From Acidiferrimicrobium sp. IK (GTDB taxonomy: Bacteria; Actinomycetota; Acidimicrobiia; Acidimicrobiales; Palsa-688), in NCBI RefSeq assembly GCF_025499425.1, contig NZ_JAIMCB010000007.1, positions 62,001 through 126,000 on the forward strand: DNA of 64,000 nt, written 5' to 3'. The position numbers and the translations under genes were made by a program. The notes under the pieces were generated by a model, which was given only the letters and a program-made list of their open reading frames with translations, had not been told where the DNA came from and ran no database searches. Positions 48,172 through 56,194 of this stretch are shown here, piece by piece; within the stretch, counting starts at the first letter, position 1; every line of letters starts with the position of its first letter.

Positions 48172-49236
48172 ATGATCGACGTGCCCGACGCATGGGAGCC
48201 AGCAGCCGCGTCCGCAGCCCTCCGGGCGGTCACCACCGGCCGTCTCGACGGGGCCGACGAGTTCGGGGCTCCCGGCCTGATCGTGGTCGACCTCGATGGG
48301 CGCGAGTCGGGTGCCGCTCCTCCCCACCTGCCGCCGCCGGCCGGGCTGCTGCCGATCGGCTTCGGCTGGATCGTGGTCGGCGTGAGCCGCCTGGCGGCGA
48401 GCGCCACGACCATCGACTGTGACATCGCGCTGAGCACCACCGAGGCCGCCCGCCGGCCGTGGGTGACCGTCGACGACCTCACCGACGCGGTCGCGACGCT
48501 TCGCGCCGCGGTCGACGCCAACCCGGCCGCGGCGCTCACCGCCGCCCAGCTGCTGCGTCGCGGCGGGACCGGCCCCCCCCACGACGACCTGTTCTGCGAG
48601 TCACTGGCCTACGCGACGCTTCAGGGAGGCGCCGAGTTCCGCAGGTGGTTGGAGGCGAGGCCCCGCCGGGACCGCCGACCCCCGGCCGCCGAGCCGGTCC
48701 TCGTCGAGCGCGACGGCGGCGAGCTGCGCATCACCCTCAACCGTCCCGAGGTCCGCAACGCCTACGACGCCGCGACTCGCGACGCCCTGGTCGCCGCGTT
48801 GCAGCTGGCGGTCGCGGACCGCAGCGTGCGGCGCGTCGAGCTCGCCGGCGCCGGGCCGGCGTTTTGCAGCGGCGGCGACCTCGACGAGTTCGGCACGGCC
48901 ACCGACCCCCCCTCCGCCCACCTGATCCGGATGGGCGCCAGCGCCGGATGGTGGCTTGCGCAGTGCGCGGCGAAGGTCACCGCCCGCCTCCACGGCGCCT
49001 GCGTGGGCGCCGGGATCGAGCTTCCGGCCTTCGCCGGGCGGGTCGAGGCCGGCGCCGACACCCGGATCCGTCTGCCGGAGGTCGGTATGGGCCTGGTGCC
49101 GGGCGCCGGCGGCACCGCCAGCATCCCCCGCCGAATCGGAAGGCACCGAACGGCATGGATGGCGATCAGCGGCGTCGAGGTATCTGGCGTGACGGCGCTG
49201 CGCTGGGGCCTGGTCGACGCCGTGGACGACCCCTGA
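48172..49236 (+). CDS. Enoyl-CoA hydratase/isomerase family protein with N-terminal extension
   Basis: 354 aa. Residues about 165-354 are a crotonase domain: oxyanion-hole segments PAFCSGGDLDEFG and HGACVGAGIELPAFAG, then RLPEVGMGLVPGAGGT, whose Glu is in the catalytic position. The chain ends soon after (RWGLVDAVDDP), without the usual C-terminal helices. The first ~160 residues are not a standard domain and may be a degenerate crotonase half (GLIVVDLDG, GWIVVGVS). It is divergent from the CoA-transferase gene across 27 bp. The acyl-CoA substrate is unknown. Confidence 0.82.
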   Translation: MIDVPDAWEPAAASAALRAVTTGRLDGADEFGAPGLIVVDLDGRESGAAPPHLPPPAGLLPIGFGWIVVGVSRLAASATTIDCDIALSTTEAARRPWVTVDDLTDAVATLRAAVDANPAAALTAAQLLRRGGTGPPHDDLFCESLAYATLQGGAEFRRWLEARPRRDRRPPAAEPVLVERDGGELRITLNRPEVRNAYDAATRDALVAALQLAVADRSVRRVELAGAGPAFCSGGDLDEFGTATDPPSAHLIRMGASAGWWLAQCAAKVTARLHGACVGAGIELPAFAGRVEAGADTRIRLPEVGMGLVPGAGGTASIPRRIGRHRTAWMAISGVEVSGVTALRWGLVDAVDDP

Positions 49237-49257
49237 GCGACCAGCCCAGGCGCCGGA

Positions 49258-49279
49258 CGAGCCTTTCCGGCCGGGCTCG
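49258..49279 (+). terminator. Hairpin after the crotonase gene
   Basis: Arms CGAGCC and GGCTCG around a 10-nt loop, beginning 22 nt past the stop. There is no T-run in it; GTTTTT at 49317-49322 follows a second GC-rich stretch. The rest of the 208-bp gap up to 49444 shows no gene. Confidence 0.35.
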
Positions 49280-49444
49280 TGGCACCATGGAGGCAGCAGC
49301 CGGCCCGGGTCCGGAGTTTTTAAGTGGCTGTTCAGGGTCGTCTCAGGTGCCTGCGGCACAGTGACGAACGAGGGTAGAAGGCCCGCCGAGACCAGGCCGT
49401 ACGCGACACGGGCTCCGAGCCCCGTGGCGCGGAGGAAAGGAACG

Positions 49445-51070
49445 ATGAGCAACGACCAGCAGGACCACGGAGGCGGGTGGCAGTCGTCGGCCCCGTCGGC
49501 GGGGTGGTACCAGGACCCCTGGGACAGCCATCGCCGGCGCTACTGGGACGGCCAGCAGTGGACCGGTGACGTCTCCTTCGAGCCGCCCCGCAACTGGGGA
49601 GGGCAGGCGGAGGCCGGCGTCGCCGGGCAGGACCCCTACGCCGGGCAGGGCGGCACCCAGCAGCTCCACGCAGCTGGGCAGCAGGGTGGCGCCCAACCGC
49701 AGGGTTGGGGCGGCTACCAGGGCCAGCCGCAGGCCCCGCAGTGGCCGTCGGCGTCGCAGGAGCAGCACCCCACCCAGACCGGGTGGGGCGGCTGGGGCCA
49801 GCCCCCCCAGGGGCCGGTGGGCCCGTGGGCCGGCGGCGGCCCGATGTGGCAGCACAGCCCGCAAGCACCGGCCCAGCCCAACCGGGTGCACGTCGCCATC
49901 GTCGCGGTCATCGCCGCCATCGCGGTGCTGGCCGGTATCGGCATCGGCAGCCAGATCAACAACTCGTCTACTCCCTCGGCGGCGTCATCCAACGGCGGCA
50001 GCAACGGCGCCCAGGGCAGCGGCGGCTTCACCGATCCGTTCGGGGGTGGCGCCAACTCCGGGACCGGCGGGACCGGCGGCTCGACCAACCTGTCAGCCGC
50101 CCAAAAGGCCCTCGTCGCCAAGGTCGACAAGTCGGTGGTCGACATCAACACCGAGCTCAGCTACCAAAGCGGCGCCGCCGCCGGTACCGGGATGGTGCTG
50201 ACCGGCAACGGTGCGATCCTCACCAACAACCACGTGATCGACGGCGCCACGTCGATCTCGGTGACGCTGGTGTCCACCGGGAAGGTCTACAAGGCCACGG
50301 TGGTCGGCACCGACGTCACCGACGACGTCGCAGTTTTGCAGCTGCAGGACGCGTCGGGCCTCACTCCGATCGCCATCGGCAACTCGTCGGACGTCGCCCG
50401 CGGTGACACGGTCCTGGCGATCGGGAACGCCGGCGGCGCCGGCGGTACCCCCTCCGCGGTGACCGGCACGGTGCGGGCGCTCAACCAGACCATCACCGCC
50501 AGCGACTCCAACGGCGCCAACGCCGAGGTCCTCAACGGCTTGATCCAGACCGACGCGCCGATCCAGGCCGGTGACTCCGGAGGGCCGCTGGTCAACAACA
50601 AGGGTCAGGTCATCGGGATGGACACCGCCGCCTCGTCCTCCAACCAGGTCAACGGCGCGGCCAGCGTCGGCTTCGCCATCCCGATGGCCAACGCGACGAC
50701 CATCGCCGCTCAGATCCAGCAGGGAAAGTCCAGCGACAAGATCCACATCGGTGAGACCGGTTTCCTCGGGGTGAAGGTCCTGTCCTCCTCGAGCGGATCG
50801 GGTCTCGGAGGGGGTCTGGGCAGCGGCGGTTCCACCACGCCGGGAGCCGCCGTGTCAGCGGTCGTGCCCAACTCGCCCGCCGAGAGCGCCGGCCTGGCCC
50901 AGGGTGACACCATCACCGGGGTCGACGGGACGCCCATCACCTCGGCGACGTCCCTGACCGCCACCCTCCGGGTCCACCACCCCGGCGACAAGGTGTCGAT
51001 CACCTGGGTGGACGTCAGCGGGCAGTCCCACACCGCCACGGTCACCCTGGCGGTCGGCCCGGCCGCCTGA
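49445..51070 (+). CDS. S1C serine protease (HtrA/DegP-like) with DUF2510 head and PDZ domain
   Basis: 541 aa. An N-terminal DUF2510 motif (GWYQDPWDSHRRRYWDGQQWT), a Gln/Gly-rich cytoplasmic linker, one membrane segment at about 150-172, then a trypsin-like protease outside with His in ILTNNHVIDG, Asp in TDDVAVLQL and Ser in QAGDSGGPLV. A PDZ domain follows (AVVPNSPAESAGLAQGDTITGVDG). It should degrade misfolded envelope proteins. AAGGAAAGG before ATG 49445 sets the start; an upstream in-frame codon at 49361 lacks support. It overlaps the convergent downstream gene by 29 bp. Confidence 0.93.
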   Translation: MSNDQQDHGGGWQSSAPSAGWYQDPWDSHRRRYWDGQQWTGDVSFEPPRNWGGQAEAGVAGQDPYAGQGGTQQLHAAGQQGGAQPQGWGGYQGQPQAPQWPSASQEQHPTQTGWGGWGQPPQGPVGPWAGGGPMWQHSPQAPAQPNRVHVAIVAVIAAIAVLAGIGIGSQINNSSTPSAASSNGGSNGAQGSGGFTDPFGGGANSGTGGTGGSTNLSAAQKALVAKVDKSVVDINTELSYQSGAAAGTGMVLTGNGAILTNNHVIDGATSISVTLVSTGKVYKATVVGTDVTDDVAVLQLQDASGLTPIAIGNSSDVARGDTVLAIGNAGGAGGTPSAVTGTVRALNQTITASDSNGANAEVLNGLIQTDAPIQAGDSGGPLVNNKGQVIGMDTAASSSNQVNGAASVGFAIPMANATTIAAQIQQGKSSDKIHIGETGFLGVKVLSSSSGSGLGGGLGSGGSTTPGAAVSAVVPNSPAESAGLAQGDTITGVDGTPITSATSLTATLRVHHPGDKVSITWVDVSGQSHTATVTLAVGPAA

Positions 51071-51659
51071 CAGCCGGCCGGACCCGAGCCGGCGGCGACC
51101 CCCGCCGGGCCACCACCGCCAGAGCGTCGGCCACCTCCCGGGTCCAGTCGCGCCTCAACCCCACCGGCAGCTCGACTTGCACCCCGCCGCCCGCCACCCG
51201 GTTGACCGGGTTGTCAGGGTGCAGGCCCCGCAGCCGTGAGGGTATGGCGGTCAGATCGTCCACCACCAAAGCGTCCGGCAGGGCGGCGCGGATCGCGCCG
51301 GCTACCTCCTCCGCCAGGCCTCGGTTGGTCCCCCCGACCAGCACCGCGTGGGGAGGGCGGGGGCGCCCGTAGCCGTGCAGCGCGACGGCCGCCGTCACAT
51401 GACCGAGGAAGCCGGCCAGGGCCGGCGAGTCCGCCGGGTCGACCAGCTTGGAAGGTACGTGCCAGCGCAGGCCGGCGGGCTGGTCGACCGCGTAGAGCGA
51501 AGCGCCCGAGGCCCGCGCCGCCAGCCGGGCGATCTCGGATGTTCCCGCCTCCACCCCGCCGTGGAACGCCATCAGGCCGAACGCCGAGCGCAGCTCGACG
51601 ACCTCCGTCACGTCGGGATGGGCCAGGAGGTCCTGCCAGCCGACCTCGTGGGCCACCAT
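51042..51659 (-). CDS. Poly-gamma-glutamate hydrolase family protein
   Basis: 205 aa resembling the phage-type zinc poly-gamma-glutamate hydrolases: AFHGGVEAGTSEIARLAA at about 28-45 (zinc His and Glu), HVTAAVALHGYG (His), VLVGGTNRGLAEEVAGAI, and NPVNRVAGGGVQVELPVGLR at the end, whose E fits the catalytic position. It may cleave gamma-glutamyl bonds in capsule or wall polymers. The ATG follows no clear ribosome site. It overlaps the 3' end of the HtrA gene by 29 bp. The family is often phage-borne, but no phage genes are near. Confidence 0.78.
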   Translation of the reverse strand: MVAHEVGWQDLLAHPDVTEVVELRSAFGLMAFHGGVEAGTSEIARLAARASGASLYAVDQPAGLRWHVPSKLVDPADSPALAGFLGHVTAAVALHGYGRPRPPHAVLVGGTNRGLAEEVAGAIRAALPDALVVDDLTAIPSRLRGLHPDNPVNRVAGGGVQVELPVGLRRDWTREVADALAVVARRGSPPARVRPAVRRPGRPPG

Positions 51660-51685
51660 GCCTGCATCCTGTCGCAGGCCGGTGG

Positions 51686-52389
51686 TTAGCGGAGGTGACC
51701 GGCCAGGCCCCACACCAGCACGAAGTAGCAGACGCCGGCCGCGACGACCGCCGCGTGCCACACTTCGTGGTACCCGAAGACCAGCGGCAGTGGGTCGGGG
51801 CGGCGGGTGAACAGCACCGCCGCTCCGGCGGTGTAAACGTCGCGGTCGCGGCGAGCAAAACCACCTGCGCCGGGTCCAGGCGGGGGAGCGCGGCGGGGAG
51901 CGTGATCACGCTCAGCCAGCCGAGGATCAGGTACAAGCCGGCGCCGACGCCGTGGACCCGGTCGAAGCCCCGGACCTTGAGGGCCACCCCGGCCAGCGCC
52001 CCGGCCCAGGCCAGGCCGGTCACCCAGTCGCCGAGGGATCCGCCCACCGCCATACGGCAAAACGGCGTGATCGACGCCGCGGTGAACAGGTAGATCGTGG
52101 CGTGGTCGGCTTGGCGTAGTCGTCGCCGCCCGGCCGCCGCCAGGGGCAGGAGGTGGTAGCTGGAGCTGACGGCGTAGAGCGCCACCAGGCCGACCACGTA
52201 GACCACGATGGCCGGGGACGGCCTGCGGATCACCAGCGCGGCGCCAGCCGGGACCGCGGCGGCGGCCGCCGCCAGGTGCAGCCGTCCCCGCCAGCGGGGG
52301 CAGTCCGCGCTGCCCGACAGCCTGAGCGACCGACGGTGCGGCCGAGGCGACCGCGACAGCGTGGTGGTGAACGTCGAGTCGTGCGACAT
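51686..52389 (-). pseudogene. Hemolysin III / adiponectin-receptor family membrane protein, frameshifted
   Basis: The first 185 or so codons (ATG 52389) encode a seven-helix HlyIII protein: SSSYHLLPLA, RQADHATIYLFTAASITPFC and FDRVHGVGAGLYLILGWLSVI. Near 51840 the hydrophobic helix breaks off, and the family ending (VYTAGAAVLFTRRPDPLP, FGYHEVWHAAVVAAG) continues in the frame shifted by one base, to a stop at 51686. One missing base near 51836-51850 restores the gene. Either a pseudogene, a sequencing error, or rarely a programmed -1 shift. The family has predicted hydrolase activity; the three zinc His (SSYHLLP, FGYHEVWH) are all present across the two frames. Confidence 0.75.
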
Positions 52390-52567
52390 CGATGGCCGAC
52401 CGTACCGGCGCGGGGACGTGGATCCCGGTGATGCGAGCCGTGTCATTTGCCCATTTTCCGAACCATTCGTGTGGTGCACTCCTATCGTTCACTCCGCCGA
52501 GGAAGTTGAGCGGTGTTGTTCACCTGGCCGCCCGCCTGGCGCACAACCCGCCCGGCTGGCCCGGCGA

Positions 52568-52583
52568 CCCCTAACGTTGGGGG
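52568..52583. promoter_or_regulatory. Palindrome upstream of the D-aminoacylase-like gene
   Basis: CCCC-T-AACGTT-G-GGGG, symmetrical except for one pair, 39 bp before ATG 52623. It is a candidate operator. No gene is seen in 52390-52622. Confidence 0.4.
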
Positions 52584-52622
52584 CGTAGCCGGTAGAACCC
52601 GACCGGCAGGGGAGGAACAGCG

Positions 52623-54305
52623 ATGACGAGCACACTGGTGCGGGGTGGGACGGTGGTCGACGGCACAGGAGCCCCCGGTGCCCGCGGCGATGTCCGCATC
52701 GAGGGCGGCCGGATCGCCGCGGTCGGCCCTGACCTGGCGGTGGACGGCGCGCAGATCATCGAGGCCGACGGTCGTGTCGTCGCTCCCGGCTTCATTGACA
52801 TTCACACCCATTACGACGCCCAGGTCTTCTGGGATCCCGCGCTCACCCCGTCGTGCTTCCACGGGGTCACGACCGTGGTGGCCGGCAACTGCGGGTTCGG
52901 GTTGGCGCCGACGCGCCCTGAGCACCGGGAGCTCATGGCTCACACCCTCGAAAAGGTAGAGGACATGGATCCCGCCGCGCTCATCGCCGGGGTGCCGTGG
53001 GATTTCGTCACCTTCCCCGAGTACCTGGCGTCGCTGCGCCGGCGGGGTGTCCGGCTCAACTTCGCGGTCCTCGCCGGTCACCTCCCGCTGCGCCTGTTCG
53101 TCATGGGCGACGAGGCGTCCGAACGGGCCGCGACCGCGGCGGAGATCGCCGAGATGGCGGCACTCCTCGAGGAGGGCATGGCCCAGGGGGCCGCCGGGTT
53201 CGCCACCTCCACTGCCGTCACCCACCGCGGTGCCGACGGTCGGCCGATCCCCAGCCGTCTGGCCGCCATGGAGGAGATCGAGGCGCTCTGCGCGGTCGTG
53301 GCTGCCTGCGGGCGTGGGGTTGTCGCGGTCAACGGCGGCGGCGACTTGGGGTTCAGTAGCGTCTATGACCTGCAGGCCCGAGTCGGGGCGCCGTTCACTT
53401 ACACCGCCCTGCTGACCACCGCCGACCGTCGGCACGAGAAGGCCCTGGCCATCCACCGGGACCGTCTCGCCGCGGGATCCGACGTGTGGCCCCAGGTGTC
53501 GTGCCGCCCGCTGGCTTTCTCCATGACCATGGTCGAACCGTTCACGTTGAACATCAACCCGGTGTTCGCCGAGCTGATGGGCCGCCCGCTCGACGAGCGC
53601 GCCCGGGCCTACGCCGACCCGCAATGGCGGGTCCGGGCTCTCGACGCGTGGTCCGACGCGCGCAGCGTCCCGCCCCGGTGGGAGACCTTCGAGGTCATGG
53701 AGAGCCAGGCTCACCCGGAGATGGTCGGAAAGCGCCTCACCGACCTGGTCGACGGCAGCGGCAGCGCCTTCGACCGGCTCCTCGACCTGGCTCTCGACGA
53801 GCCGGCCCTGGCCCTCCGGGTCCGGGCGGTGCTGGCCAACGACGACCGGGAGGGCGTGGAAACGCTGCTGCGGGAGCCGGGGTGCGTACTCGGCCTGTCC
53901 GACGCCGGCGCCCACGTCGGGCAGCTGTGCGACGCGGCGTTGCCGACCGACCTCCTCGGCAACTGGGTGCGCGACCGGGGGACCATCACGCTAGAGCAGG
54001 CCGTCCACAAGCTGACCGGCGAGCCGGCGGCGCTGTTTGGGTTCGCGGACCGCGGGACGCTCCGCCCCGGCGGGTGGGCCGACCTGGTCGTGTTCGACCC
54101 GGCGAGAGTCGCGCCGGGCCCGCTGCGGCGGGTGCACGACTTCCCGACCGGCTCCGAGCGCCTGACAGCCGACCAGGTGACCGGCATCGACTTGGTGGTG
54201 GTCAACGGCACCGCCGTCGTCGCCGGCGGCCACCTGATCGGAGAGGAGCGCCCCGGGGTGCTGCTGTCGCCGGCCCCGGCTAGTGGTGGGAGGCGTGCGG
54301 GCTGA
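52623..54305 (+). CDS. N-acyl-D-amino-acid deacylase-like amidohydrolase
   Basis: 560 aa. Metal-binding HxH in APGFIDIHTHYDAQVFWDP, GVTTVVAGNCGFGLAP, and the late LGLSDAGAHVGQLCDAA with the catalytic Asp are the D-aminoacylase signature. PAALFGFADRGTLRPGGWADLVVFD is the usual end of the beta-sandwich. It should hydrolyse N-acyl groups from D-amino acids or related amides; some close relatives act on other amides. The strong AGGGGAGGAACAGCG leader sets ATG 52623. Its last 26 bp overlap the convergent def gene. Confidence 0.88.
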   Translation: MTSTLVRGGTVVDGTGAPGARGDVRIEGGRIAAVGPDLAVDGAQIIEADGRVVAPGFIDIHTHYDAQVFWDPALTPSCFHGVTTVVAGNCGFGLAPTRPEHRELMAHTLEKVEDMDPAALIAGVPWDFVTFPEYLASLRRRGVRLNFAVLAGHLPLRLFVMGDEASERAATAAEIAEMAALLEEGMAQGAAGFATSTAVTHRGADGRPIPSRLAAMEEIEALCAVVAACGRGVVAVNGGGDLGFSSVYDLQARVGAPFTYTALLTTADRRHEKALAIHRDRLAAGSDVWPQVSCRPLAFSMTMVEPFTLNINPVFAELMGRPLDERARAYADPQWRVRALDAWSDARSVPPRWETFEVMESQAHPEMVGKRLTDLVDGSGSAFDRLLDLALDEPALALRVRAVLANDDREGVETLLREPGCVLGLSDAGAHVGQLCDAALPTDLLGNWVRDRGTITLEQAVHKLTGEPAALFGFADRGTLRPGGWADLVVFDPARVAPGPLRRVHDFPTGSERLTADQVTGIDLVVVNGTAVVAGGHLIGEERPGVLLSPAPASGGRRAG

Positions 54306-54819
54306 ACTTGACCGCCGGCGCCGGCTGCCCCCACCACTCCGCGTGGCGGATGGCCTTCATGGCCTCCTTGCGGGCCTCGGGGTCCAGGCGGTCGATGAAC
54401 ATCACCCCGTCGAGATGGTCGGTCTCGTGCTGGAAGCAGCGGGCCAGCTTGTCGGTCCCGACGATCTGCACAGCCTGTCCGTGCATGTCGAAGCCCTTCG
54501 CGACGGTGTTGAGGCGGCGCTTGGTGTCGAAGTACAGGCCCGGGACTGACAGGCACCCTTCCGGGCCGTCCTGCTCTTCGTCGTCGGGGAACTCGAGCAC
54601 CGGGTTGACGATGTGGGCCTCGGTGTTCTTGTCATGCCACACGAACACCCGCTGCAGCACGCCGAGCTGCGTGGCGGCCAGACCGTACCCGTCCTCCTCG
54701 TAGAGGGTCTCGTGGAGGTCCTTGACCAGGGTTTGCAGGGAGCGGTCGAAGTCGACGACCTCGGCGGCTCGCTGGCGCAGCACGGGATCGCCGAAGAGGC
54801 GCACGGGACGGACGGTCAT
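54280..54819 (-). CDS. def: Peptide deformylase
   Basis: 179-aa metalloenzyme removing the formyl group from nascent peptides. All three motifs are intact: GYGLAATQLG (motif 1), EGCLSVPG (motif 2, metal Cys) and QHETDHLDG (motif 3, HEXXH metal ligands). The C-terminus has the basic/His tail of actinobacterial enzymes. ATG 54819 lies 6 nt behind TACCCT, so it is probably leaderless. It overlaps the convergent amidohydrolase gene by 26 bp and is divergent from the YbaK-like gene. Confidence 0.97.
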   Translation of the reverse strand: MTVRPVRLFGDPVLRQRAAEVVDFDRSLQTLVKDLHETLYEEDGYGLAATQLGVLQRVFVWHDKNTEAHIVNPVLEFPDDEEQDGPEGCLSVPGLYFDTKRRLNTVAKGFDMHGQAVQIVGTDKLARCFQHETDHLDGVMFIDRLDPEARKEAMKAIRHAEWWGQPAPAVKFSPHASHH

Positions 54820-54891
54820 CGCTCCAGGGTACCGGCCGGCCCGGCAACGTCCCGGCGCCCACCTGGTCGGCGCGGCGAGCGATACTGGGTC
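54820..54891. promoter_or_regulatory. Divergent leaderless promoters of def and the YbaK-like gene
   Basis: Minus strand TACCCT (54831-54826) lies 6 nt before the def ATG. Plus strand GATACT (54881-54886) lies 5 nt before the YbaK-like ATG at 54892. No ribosome site is seen on either side. Confidence 0.45.
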
Positions 54892-55416
54892 ATGCCGTTC
54901 GCACTGCGGCCGGGTCCGGCCCCGGCGGTGACCGCCCTGGTGCGCGACGGGATCGACTTCTCGCTGCACCCGTTCAACCCCGACGACGTCGAGGACGGCG
55001 TCGAGCTGGCCGAGCTGCTCGACGTGGAGCCCCACCGGGTGCTCGACACCGTCGTGGTCGACGCCGGCGGCCGGCTGGCGGCGTGCATCGTGCCGGCCGG
55101 ATGGGAGCTCGACGACGACGCCGCCGCCGACGCGCTCGGAGCAGCCGGTGTCCGCCCGGCCCTCGAGGCCATGGCGGAGCGGGTGACGGGACTCCCGGTC
55201 GAGGCGATGAGCCCGCTCGGGCACCGCCGGCGCATCCCGGTGCTCGTCGACCGGTCGGTGATGGCCCTCGGGATTCCCAGTCCCCAGATCACCGTCTTCG
55301 TCGGGAGCGGCCAGCCCGGCCTCGAGGTGGAGCTGGCCCTCGGCGACCTCCTCGCGGCCACCGGCGCCACCGAGGCGGCCCTCACCGGGGGTTCCGGTCC
55401 CGCCGCCGGCAGCTGA
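54892..55416 (+). CDS. YbaK/EbsC-family aminoacyl-tRNA editing protein
   Basis: 174 aa, homologous to Cys-tRNA(Pro) deacylases and ProXp editing domains. LHPFNPDDVEDGVELAELLDVEPHRVLDTVVVDAGG gives the typical strand pattern, and SPLGHRRRIPVLVD is the conserved G-H-R/K turn of the active site. It likely hydrolyses mischarged tRNA. It is next to def, another early-translation quality enzyme. Confidence 0.88.
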   Translation: MPFALRPGPAPAVTALVRDGIDFSLHPFNPDDVEDGVELAELLDVEPHRVLDTVVVDAGGRLAACIVPAGWELDDDAAADALGAAGVRPALEAMAERVTGLPVEAMSPLGHRRRIPVLVDRSVMALGIPSPQITVFVGSGQPGLEVELALGDLLAATGATEAALTGGSGPAAGS

Positions 55417-55447
55417 GCCCGCCGCGGTGACGACCGGCCGCTGGGGG

Positions 55448-56194
55448 TCAGGTCGTGCCGGACACCCCCGGGCGCAGCGCGTCGCGCTGGTAGAGAGCGG
55501 CGGCCGCCGCGCCCAAGGCGACGGTCCACAAGGCCAGGACGAGCGCGCCGTGCCAACCGACCCAGCTGCCGCGCAGCACCGCTCTGCCGGCGTCCGCGGA
55601 CCAGTACGTCGGGAGCAGCTTGCACACGTCGAGCAGCACCCGCGGGAAGTTGTCGGCCGGCGCGAACATCCCGCCGAGGAGGGCCAGCAGCGCCGATCCG
55701 ATGCCGAATAGAGCCTGGAGGGTCTGCGGTCTGGCCGCGTAGCCGACCGCCACCCCCAGAACCGCCACCGGCAGCAGCCCGACGAGGATCGACACCGCCG
55801 CGAGCAGCCAGTGCGCCGCTGAGAGCTGCACGTGTTTGGCGGCCGCGCCGAGCACGAACACGGCCAGCAGCCCGGGGATCCCGGTGAGGTAGGCGACCGC
55901 CACCTTGGACGTCACGTACTCCCGGGGCGACAGGCCGGCGACGCGCAGCTGGCGGGGCCATCCGATGGCCCGCTCGGCGGCGATGACCCCACCGCCGACG
56001 AACAGCGCGTTCATGGCCCCGTAGGTGGCCATGCTGACCATGATGTAGGGGGCGACGTTCAAGCCGGCGATGCTCCCCGAGCTGCTGGCGGAGAAGGTCA
56101 GGAAGAAGACCGCCGGGAGTATGGCGGTGAACAGCAGGGTCCGGCGGTTGCGGACGAAGCGGCGCAGCTCCAGACGGAACAGGTGCGGGTTCAC
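55448..56194 (-). CDS. ABC-2 type transporter permease
   Basis: 248 aa with six hydrophobic segments (about 20-40, 55-75, 100-130, 135-160, 165-190, 215-235) and the ABC-2 motif GWPRQLRVAGLSPREYVTSKVA. It overlaps its ATPase gene as ATGA (56191-56194). The pair resembles multidrug or antibiotic exporters. The substrate is unknown. Confidence 0.88.
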   Translation of the reverse strand: MNPHLFRLELRRFVRNRRTLLFTAILPAVFFLTFSASSSGSIAGLNVAPYIMVSMATYGAMNALFVGGGVIAAERAIGWPRQLRVAGLSPREYVTSKVAVAYLTGIPGLLAVFVLGAAAKHVQLSAAHWLLAAVSILVGLLPVAVLGVAVGYAARPQTLQALFGIGSALLALLGGMFAPADNFPRVLLDVCKLLPTYWSADAGRAVLRGSWVGWHGALVLALWTVALGAAAAALYQRDALRPGVSGTT

